Virus record (IMG/VR): IMGVR_UViG_3300037245_001760
Coordinates: 1-35,827 of that record
Direction: 5' to 3' (one strand)
From: a virus
DNA: 35,827 nt
Shown in pieces: positions 30,908 to 35,827 of this stretch (position 1 is the first letter of the stretch; every line of letters starts with the position of its first letter). The notes beneath the pieces were generated by a model. That model saw nothing but the letters and a program-made list of their open reading frames with translations. It did no database searches and had not been told where the DNA came from. The position numbers and the translations under genes were made by a program.

Positions 30908-31473
30908 ATCAAATAATCAGATCAACCAGCGTTTTAAAGGATGATAACACAAGCCTTTACGAATTACTCGAAGCCTTTGAAGAAAGCCAAGGTTTTGAAG
31001 CTGAAAGCAAAGAAGAACAGGTAATCTTGAAAAAAATCGATACCTGGTTTAATGTCAAGCTTGAGGACTATTTGGGTGCTATTGTCAGCCTATCAGATGC
31101 GAGTAAAGTTATTGGCGCAGAAAAAGAAGTCTATAAGCGCAGGATTGCAGAAACCGATAAACGCAAGGCAAGCATTGATAAGGTTGTTGATTTCCTTTCT
31201 GGACGGCTCAAAGAAGGAATTGAAGCAAAATTTAAAGGGGTTGAAACAAAAGGTTGTTTATTTATCGAAACCTCGAAAGGTAAAGCCACAATTAAGAAAA
31301 AAGCACCTAAATTGATCCAAGACGAAAATGATTTAAACAAGATCCCTGCAAAATGGCTTGAAACAATCGAAACAATCCGGCCATTAAATAAGGAAATCAA
31401 AAAAGCTTTGGAATCAGGGCAAACCGTTGAAGGGTTCCATCTTGGAGAAACCAAACGGTTGGAGATTAAATAG
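30898..31473 (+). CDS. Siphovirus Gp157-like protein
   Basis: The product has 191 residues. The N-terminal helix with TSLYELLEAFEESQGFEAES, the long alpha-helical middle (IGAEKEVYKRRIAETDKRKA), then ETSKGKATIKKKAPKLIQDE and KIPAKWLETIETIRPLNKEIK match the siphovirus Gp157 family, commonly adjacent to annealing proteins. It is thought to act in phage recombination or exclusion; the precise role is not settled. Confidence 0.85.
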   Translation: MDINQIIRSTSVLKDDNTSLYELLEAFEESQGFEAESKEEQVILKKIDTWFNVKLEDYLGAIVSLSDASKVIGAEKEVYKRRIAETDKRKASIDKVVDFLSGRLKEGIEAKFKGVETKGCLFIETSKGKATIKKKAPKLIQDENDLNKIPAKWLETIETIRPLNKEIKKALESGQTVEGFHLGETKRLEIK

Positions 31474-31474
31474 A

Positions 31475-31867
31475 ATGAGCGATTTTTTGAACCAAGATCA
31501 AGCGGCTATTGCTTTGGGCGTTACTGTCTATAAGTTAAGGCAATGGCGTTATGAAAATTGTGGGCCTGTCTACACACGATCAAAAACTTGTGGGCGTGGG
31601 CATAAAGTGCTTTATTCAAGGGAGCATATTGACCAGTTTGCAAAATGGTTAAATCCAAGCCTAACGCAAAAAGAACAAATCAGGGTTGCTAAACTCAAGA
31701 AAGGGAAAAGGCTGATCGATTTGATTATTGATAAAGGGGGCGTTTCTGTCTTTTCGGCTTCTTTAGGTGTAAGCATAACGTCTGTCAAAGGCTGGTATTA
31801 TGCAGAATGCTACCCAAATGAATTAAGCATTGCAAAAATCAACGAAACTTTCGGATCGGATTTATAA
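31475..31867 (+). CDS. Regulator with two helix-turn-helix domains
   Basis: The product has 130 residues from ATG 31475 (MSDFLNQDQAAIALGVTVYK); the start at 31427 overlaps the previous gene. Residues 4-58 form an excisionase/MerR-like winged helix (LGVTVYKLRQWRYENCGPVY, KVLYSREHIDQFAKWL). Residues 78-128 form a second Cro/YdaS-like HTH (RLIDLIIDKGGVSVFSASLG, SITSVKGWYYAECYP). It is followed immediately by the phased AACAAG repeats, which could be its binding sites. Likely a transcription or replication regulator. Confidence 0.75.
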   Translation: MSDFLNQDQAAIALGVTVYKLRQWRYENCGPVYTRSKTCGRGHKVLYSREHIDQFAKWLNPSLTQKEQIRVAKLKKGKRLIDLIIDKGGVSVFSASLGVSITSVKGWYYAECYPNELSIAKINETFGSDL

Positions 31868-31868
31868 A

Positions 31869-31910
31869 AACAAGTTCGAACAAGTCAAAACAAGCTTTAA
31901 TTAAAACAAC
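31869..31910 (+). repeat. Phased AACAAG repeats, cluster 1
   Basis: AACAAG starts at 31869, 31879 and 31889, exactly 10 bases apart; AACAAC at 31905-31910 is a weaker fourth copy. The helical phasing puts them on one face of the DNA. GTTCGAAC (31874-31881) is a palindrome within. They lie in the 59-base gap after the double-HTH gene. Operator or iteron function is inferred. Confidence 0.6.
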
Positions 31911-31926
31911 ATTTTAAAGAGGATAT

Positions 31927-32244
31927 ATGGTAATGGATGCCAAGACTTTAGAAGCTTTGAAAGGCTCAATTAAAAAATGGGAAGGGATTGTCAAAGGTGA
32001 AATTATGGATAATGGAATAGACAATTGCCCTCTATGTGAATTATATTTTGGTGGCTATGAATGCCAGCCTTGCCCTGTTTATCTCAAAACCAAGAGAATT
32101 GATTGTGATGAGACCCCTTATATGGATTGGGTTGCTTTTTGGGATGGGAAATCTGTAGACAAAACAGCAAATTGCCCAGAATCCAGACGACTAGCACAAG
32201 CAGAAGTTGACTTCTTAAAATCGTTATTACCAAAACAAGTTTAA
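31927..32244 (+). CDS. Small Cys-rich protein, probable zinc binder
   Basis: The product has 105 residues from ATG 31927 (AAAGAGGATAT upstream). The pattern CPLCELYFGGYECQPCPVYL, then IDCDETPYMDW and ANCPESRRL, with 7 Cys, is a known phage small-protein type of unknown function ('nC.LC......C..CPV.......C..TPY'). It likely binds one or two zinc ions. Its last codons lie inside repeat cluster 2. Confidence 0.75.
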   Translation: MVMDAKTLEALKGSIKKWEGIVKGEIMDNGIDNCPLCELYFGGYECQPCPVYLKTKRIDCDETPYMDWVAFWDGKSVDKTANCPESRRLAQAEVDFLKSLLPKQV

Positions 32245-32260
32245 AACAACCTAAAACAAG
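32234..32260 (+). repeat. Phased AACAAG/AACAAC repeats, cluster 2
   Basis: AACAAG (32234-32239), AACAAC (32245-32250) and AACAAG (32255-32260), spaced 11 and 10 bases, end four bases before a -35-like TTGACC. The first copy overlaps the end of the 31927 gene. Same family of sites as cluster 1, 365 bases away. Confidence 0.6.
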
Positions 32261-32263
32261 TTC

Positions 32264-32291
32264 TTGACCATTTAATCAAAGGCTGTATTAT
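32264..32291 (+). promoter_or_regulatory. Possible promoter next to repeat cluster 2
   Basis: TTGACC (32264-32269), 16-base spacer, TATTAT (32286-32291). The TCTTGAC core is shared with the 701 and 29001 promoters. The -10 box overlaps the ATG of the 32290 ORF, so transcripts from here would skip that ORF and begin with the 32373 gene. Confidence 0.4.
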
Positions 32292-32376
32292 GAAAACACC
32301 ATTCAGGGTTTGGTTTGCGGTTTTGCTTTGTGGGGTCGCTATTTTGATGACAATCAATTATTTAAGCCGTTTATGA
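32290..32376 (+). CDS. 28-aa membrane microprotein candidate
   Basis: ATG 32290 reads MKTPFRVWFAVLLCGVAILM then TINYLSRL, stopping at TGA 32374-32376 in an ATGA overlap with the replication gene. Basic ends with a hydrophobic middle give one clear membrane helix. It has AAAGG seven bases upstream (AAAGGCTGTATT). It might be a leader for the replication gene or a real small membrane protein. Confidence 0.45.
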   Translation: MKTPFRVWFAVLLCGVAILMTINYLSRL

Positions 32377-33284
32377 CAAGAGCCAGGGCAACAAGATTTA
32401 GAACAACAAGAATTTTCATTCCTGATTATTTAGATATTGAGAATCTAATTGTTGAGAATGAGAAACCAAAGTTTAATTCTTGGTATTCAGAACCAGCAAG
32501 TATCTCTAAATTATTTAGATTGCTTTTATTTATTGGGAATGATGACAGTAAAAATAAACACGAAATAGGGCAATCAAGCCGTTCTTTGACCGCTTTAGGG
32601 GTATGGTTGGCAAGGTATGATTATCAAAAGCATAAATGGATTCTACCGTCAAAAGGTGCAATCCAAGGTTGGATCAAAAAGCTTGTAAATGAGGGGGTTC
32701 TTGACTCTAACTTTGACTCTCTAAACCTTTTTTTATTGGTAAAAGAGTTTAAAAAATATTGCAATTTAAGGGATGCTGGATTAGTTTGTCAAGAAAAGGT
32801 TAAAGCCCCCTTCAAGCCCCCTCTAAGCCCGCCAGAAATAAAGGCAAACGAGGATTTAAAAAAAGGGGTTCAAGCCGACTATAAACTTACTAAAGATAAC
32901 ACTATAACAAAGCTTAAAGAAAACTCTCTAAAAGAAAATCAACAACCCATAAGCCAAGAACCAAAGAGAGAGAGATTAACAAAAGCACCTGATCATTTTG
33001 ATTCTGGATTATTAACTAAGTGGGCAAACAAAAAAGGGATTTCTAAAACAGACCTTGAGAATCATATTGACAATTGTTTGATCCATTTTAAATCATCAGG
33101 AAAAATGAAAGCCAGTTGGAGAGCAACAATCCAAAACTGGATAAATCGAAGCGACCAGTTTAAACCAAAACTTTCAAAATACGAAAGCAACCAAAAACTC
33201 TTTAAAAAGCACATCTACGATGGACGAGAAACAAAAAAAGAAATTCATACTTTGGGTATTATCCACGTTGACAGCAAATTATAA
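32373..33284 (+). CDS. Replication protein, DnaT-like C-terminus
   Basis: The product has 303 residues from ATG 32373; the in-frame TTG at 32310 adds residues encoded inside the 32290 ORF. The N-terminal 120 residues look like a winged-helix region (SLTALGVWLARYDYQ, GAIQGWIKKLVNEGVLDS). The middle is Lys-rich and disordered. The C-terminal domain LLTKWANKKGISKTDLENHI and HFKSSGKMKASWRATIQNWI is the DnaT/primosomal type found in phage replisome organisers. It probably opens the origin and recruits the loader encoded next (65-base overlap). Confidence 0.75.
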   Translation: MTRARATRFRTTRIFIPDYLDIENLIVENEKPKFNSWYSEPASISKLFRLLLFIGNDDSKNKHEIGQSSRSLTALGVWLARYDYQKHKWILPSKGAIQGWIKKLVNEGVLDSNFDSLNLFLLVKEFKKYCNLRDAGLVCQEKVKAPFKPPLSPPEIKANEDLKKGVQADYKLTKDNTITKLKENSLKENQQPISQEPKRERLTKAPDHFDSGLLTKWANKKGISKTDLENHIDNCLIHFKSSGKMKASWRATIQNWINRSDQFKPKLSKYESNQKLFKKHIYDGRETKKEIHTLGIIHVDSKL

Positions 33285-33882
33285 TAATGCTGAATTCAAC
33301 GACTCAACAATGGAAGCTTGGAGAATAGGTTTAGAAGGGCTTAAAATGAGCGAGATTGAAAAAGGGGTGGTCAAGGTCATAAGAGACCGTAAAAGTCCAT
33401 TCATGATAACCGTGGGTGAATTTAGGGGGTATTGTGACGAAAAAGAAACCGTTGAAACTGCATATCAGGATTTTTTAACAGGTGTATCCTCAAATAAAAC
33501 GCCAATATTTAAAAATTCAGCAATTGCGGAAGTGATCAGGCTTTTAGGTGGTATTAGTTATCTAAAAGCACTGGATTTAAAACAATTACAATTTATCAAA
33601 AATGATTTTTCAAGGATTTACGGAAGTATAAGCGGTCAAGAACACAGACAATTAATCAACCTAAAGCCAAAAATGCTTTATTACATGGATGTTGATTCAG
33701 ATGGAAACGAGATTGAAGTGTGTGAAGTTATTAAACCTAAATTTGATAAGATCCTGTTTGTCGGTTATAATGACCAAGAAAAATTAGAATTATCAAGCGG
33801 GTTAGAAAAGCAAGAGTTGCTTGAGCCGAACCACAAAAATTTAAAAAAGCTTGGTGAATTAACTAAACTAATCGGGGGTTAA
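33220..33882 (+). CDS. Probable replicative helicase loader
   Basis: The product has 220 residues. The N-terminal domain MDEKQKKKFILWVLSTLTAN, followed by helices and RKSPFMITVGEFRGYCDEKE, resembles the small helical loader domain of phage proteins such as SPP1 G39P ('fPP..gE...'). The C-terminal part (about 130-220) has a helical region and an acidic tail. It would load the host helicase at the phage origin, following the organiser gene it overlaps by 65 bases, in the normal organiser-loader order. Confidence 0.65.
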   Translation: MDEKQKKKFILWVLSTLTANYNNAEFNDSTMEAWRIGLEGLKMSEIEKGVVKVIRDRKSPFMITVGEFRGYCDEKETVETAYQDFLTGVSSNKTPIFKNSAIAEVIRLLGGISYLKALDLKQLQFIKNDFSRIYGSISGQEHRQLINLKPKMLYYMDVDSDGNEIEVCEVIKPKFDKILFVGYNDQEKLELSSGLEKQELLEPNHKNLKKLGELTKLIGG

Positions 33883-33883
33883 T

Positions 33884-34117
33884 ATGGGCGACGGTGCAGA
33901 CGACCAGTGCGAGTATTTAGAAAGGCAACACGTGGATAAAAAGAGGAAGGATGTTTTGTCATTGAGTCAAGAAACATGGACAACCGCAAACGGTCAAGTT
34001 TTAAAATTGTGTGATATGTCATCAAGCCATTTATCAAACTGTATTAAGCTTATTGGCAAAACTAAATTATCTATGGAAAATGAATTAAAAAAAAGGATTC
34101 AGAAAAATCAAAATTAA
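33884..34117 (+). CDS. Small hypothetical protein (77 aa)
   Basis: The product has 77 residues, with GGGGGTTAAT before the start. The part ETWTTANGQVLKLCDMSSSH then LSNCIKLIGK matches a recurrent small phage protein type ('WTT..G..i...DM...HL.N.i..l'), function unknown, with a Lys-rich C-terminus. TAATG overlap with the next gene. Confidence 0.65.
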   Translation: MGDGADDQCEYLERQHVDKKRKDVLSLSQETWTTANGQVLKLCDMSSSHLSNCIKLIGKTKLSMENELKKRIQKNQN

Positions 34118-34578
34118 TGGAAATCTATTTCATAAAAAAGCAAACCGTCTTTATTCCAGATCCAGCTGATGATTACAGTAAGGAAAAGTTTGCCAAGATA
34201 AAGCATAACGAAGTTGTCAAGGTAACGATCGTAAGGCCAAGAAATGTTTTATTTCATCGTAAATTCTTTAAATTACTTGATATAGCTTTCGATAATTGGA
34301 ACGATTCTGATATAGTTGTTAACGAGATAAGAGTCAAGGTCACAAGGGAATCCTTTAGGAAAAAATTGATTATTTGGGCTGGGTACTATGAAGAAATCTT
34401 TTATCCAGACGGGACTTCCATAATCGAAGCTAAATCAATATCCTTTGCAAGTATGAAACAAGACGAATTCGAAGGGCTTTTTTCTAACATGATCAACGTA
34501 ATCCTTGAGCGATTTTGCACAAATTATACCGAGCAGGATTTAAGGGATCACGTTGATCAAATTTTAAACTTTGCATGA
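34117..34578 (+). CDS. DUF1367 family protein
   Basis: The product has 153 residues. VRPRNVLFHRKFFKLLDIAF, the RESFRKKLIIWAGYYEEIF segment, AKSISFASMKQDEFEGLFSN and a final helix (ERFCTNY) match DUF1367, phage proteins near replication and recombination genes, often in the position of NinB-like proteins. No activity is established. Start is in a TAATG overlap. Confidence 0.88.
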   Translation: MEIYFIKKQTVFIPDPADDYSKEKFAKIKHNEVVKVTIVRPRNVLFHRKFFKLLDIAFDNWNDSDIVVNEIRVKVTRESFRKKLIIWAGYYEEIFYPDGTSIIEAKSISFASMKQDEFEGLFSNMINVILERFCTNYTEQDLRDHVDQILNFA

Positions 34579-34589
34579 AAGGACAAAAC

Positions 34590-34841
34590 ATGAGTGAAAT
34601 TTTAAAAGGGCTTGAGCCTTTATTTAAAGAAGCAAAAGAAAAAGACTTGATCTTCTATTGCAGGTATCAAGGTCTTTACTTTACACCACAAGAGTTAAGA
34701 GATCAGCATGGTAAAGGTAAGTTTGTTTGGGGATTTGTTAATTGGGAAGTAGTGCCTAGAAATACCCCTATTAAATCCTTAGAGAGATTGATCGCAAGAC
34801 AACAGAAGAACCTTGAGGATCTTAAAAAGAGGTTTGGATGA
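34590..34841 (+). CDS. Small hypothetical protein (83 aa)
   Basis: The product has 83 residues from ATG 34590, with AAAGGACAAAAC upstream. The alternative ATG at 34575 (ATGA overlap) would add MKGQN. The centre LIFYCRYQGLYFTPQELRDQ then GKFVWGFVNWEVV is a beta-rich core, and the end is a charged helix (RLIARQQKNLEDLKKRFG). I do not recognise it. Confidence 0.65.
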   Translation: MSEILKGLEPLFKEAKEKDLIFYCRYQGLYFTPQELRDQHGKGKFVWGFVNWEVVPRNTPIKSLERLIARQQKNLEDLKKRFG

Positions 34842-35257
34842 ACACAAACACACTTGAGCAAGGCAAGATATTTGAGAAAGCTGGGATTTTACAGGAAACT
34901 GAATTGGTCTGGGTAAAAAGTGTTGCCTATGGGGACGGGATTGGCTGGAATAAAACATACACAGACAGTCGGAAAAGAGCAACAGAAGCAATCAAGAGTG
35001 ATAACTACTATGAGGTTGAAATACTAGCACCAGCAGCCAATTGTGAAGAGTTGGGGGTTTATTTAGCTTCAATAGGCTTAAGAGTGATGCAGGAAATATA
35101 TTCAACACGTGATGAATGGGATGTGGCAACAAAAGAGTGCCCTTGCTGTATGGGATGGGCATTCGAAGGAATCAAAGCAAAAAACGAAAACGAAGCCAGA
35201 GCGCAAGCAGTTGAATGGCATCTTAAACAAAAGGCCGTCAATGAAAACTTGCGTTAA
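34838..35257 (+). CDS. Hypothetical protein, paralogue of 30518
   Basis: The product has 139 residues. Start, AANC(E/V)ELG core and the C-terminal LKQK are shared with the 30518 protein. It adds ECPCCMGWAFEGIKA, a Cys-pair segment absent from the paralogue. Unknown function. ATGA-coupled to the previous gene, and overlapping the next by 17 bases. Confidence 0.75.
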   Translation: MNTNTLEQGKIFEKAGILQETELVWVKSVAYGDGIGWNKTYTDSRKRATEAIKSDNYYEVEILAPAANCEELGVYLASIGLRVMQEIYSTRDEWDVATKECPCCMGWAFEGIKAKNENEARAQAVEWHLKQKAVNENLR

Positions 35258-35609
35258 TTGCGGAAAGCAACCGACCGAAAACCATCACTACAAGGGGATA
35301 TACTCTAATCAATTTGGAGGCGGTGGCGGTAACCTTAAAACTTTCGATTGGATGGTTTCAGAGCTTTGCAGGGGTTGTCATAGGGCTATTCATGATATGT
35401 CGGGACAATTTAAGCGCATGAACAAGGAGTTATTTTCAGAAATCCAATTAATTTGGTCTTTTGAGACTATCCAACGTAAGATTGCCCGTGGGGCTTGGCA
35501 AGCTAAGACAGATTTGACAGTGGATTTGAACAAATCAGGCCATGAATTATTTTTGCAGATGAAAGAAATTGAACGTAAAATTGAACAGGGTGGAATAATA
35601 ATATTATGA
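35241..35609 (+). CDS. HNH-like zinc-binding protein
   Basis: The product has 122 residues from ATG 35241 (MKTCVNCGKQPTENHHYKGI); an upstream ATG at 35109 lies in the previous gene. CVNC (4-7), HH (15-16) and SELCRGCHRAIHDM supply two Cys pairs and His residues in the order of small HNH nucleases and related Zn folds, here with a compact loop. It may nick DNA or only bind it. ATGA overlap with the methyltransferase start. Confidence 0.7.
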   Translation: MKTCVNCGKQPTENHHYKGIYSNQFGGGGGNLKTFDWMVSELCRGCHRAIHDMSGQFKRMNKELFSEIQLIWSFETIQRKIARGAWQAKTDLTVDLNKSGHELFLQMKEIERKIEQGGIIIL

Positions 35610-35827
35610 TTGGATTGCACCAAGGGGATTGCCTAGAAGTGATGAAAGGGATTGAATCAGGGTCTATTGATTGTATTTTAGATGATCCGCCTTATGGGAC
35701 AACGGCTTGCAAATGGGATTCAATAATAGATTTAGATTTAATGTGGTCTCAATTGGAACGAATTATAAAACCTAATGGGGCTATTGTTTTATTCGCTGGG
35801 CAACCTTTCACAAGTAAGTTAATTATG
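35606..35827 (+). CDS. DNA adenine/cytosine-N4 methyltransferase, N-terminal part (cut by window edge)
   Basis: There are 74 codons from ATG 35606 to the window edge: MIGLHQGDCLEVMKGIESGS, then DCILDDPPYGTTACKWDSII and AIVLFAGQPFTSKLIM. DDPPY is the catalytic motif IV, and QPFTSKL(I) is the usual continuation in this beta-type group. The frame ends exactly on a codon and the left edge resumes in the same frame, but homologues typically have about 11 residues between LIM and the W(E/K)K at base 1, so a short stretch is missing. Full length would be about 246 residues. Confidence 0.93.
   Translation, partial: MIGLHQGDCLEVMKGIESGSIDCILDDPPYGTTACKWDSIIDLDLMWSQLERIIKPNGAIVLFAGQPFTSKLIM

Overview
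The window is an almost complete genome of a tailed double-stranded DNA phage (Caudoviricetes). A siphovirus-like long tail is suggested by a 1063-residue tape measure, a tail-tube gene, and a G/GT-type tail chaperone made by frameshifting. The DNA is AT-rich. Every convincing gene is on the + strand, packed end to end with many ATGA or TAATG overlaps. I see no integrase, no divergent repressor/cro pair, no tRNA and no CRISPR. The host cannot be named. A Gram-negative host is inferred from two short lipoproteins with lipoboxes and a Sec-secreted protein, as expected for cargo sent to the envelope. The two window ends are complementary pieces of one DNA methyltransferase gene, so the molecule is circular or circularly permuted and the window is cut inside that gene, with roughly 11 codons missing.

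Read as a circle, the logical start is the promoter at 29001. From there to the right end, and across the junction to 486, runs the replication and DNA-processing block: ERF annealing protein (29907), Gp157-like protein (30898), a double-HTH regulator (31475), a Cys-rich small protein, a DnaT-like replication protein (32373), a probable helicase loader (33220), a DUF1367 protein, an HNH-like zinc protein and the methyltransferase. A second promoter at 701 shares 14 bases, including its -35 box, with the one at 29001. It leads into SSB (1775), a DUF4258-like protein, a YopX-like protein, a RusA resolvase (3462) and a holin-like membrane protein (4245).

From 4633 to 7814 lies an accessory stretch of small genes. 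It opens with an operator-like array of TATACAC inverted repeats. It encodes two lipoproteins (one a lysozyme-like transglycosylase), a tiny membrane protein and a secreted protein, with two structured intergenic segments among them.

The virion block runs 7807-28171: terminase small and large subunits, DUF4055-type portal, scaffold, P22-type coat protein, decoration proteins, Mu F-like minor head protein, connectors, tail terminator, tail tube, tail chaperones, tape measure, a tail protein fused to a beta-helix, and two further distal tail or fibre proteins. A short lysis-like pair (28244 and 28494) closes the late region just before the 29001 promoter.

The most notable observations are two -1 frameshift sites (A AAA AAA in the tail chaperone; G GGG GGG immediately before a stop in a small head-region gene), a duplicated translation start at 26456/26524, AACAAG repeats phased at about one helical turn, and modular paralogues on opposite sides of the genome.
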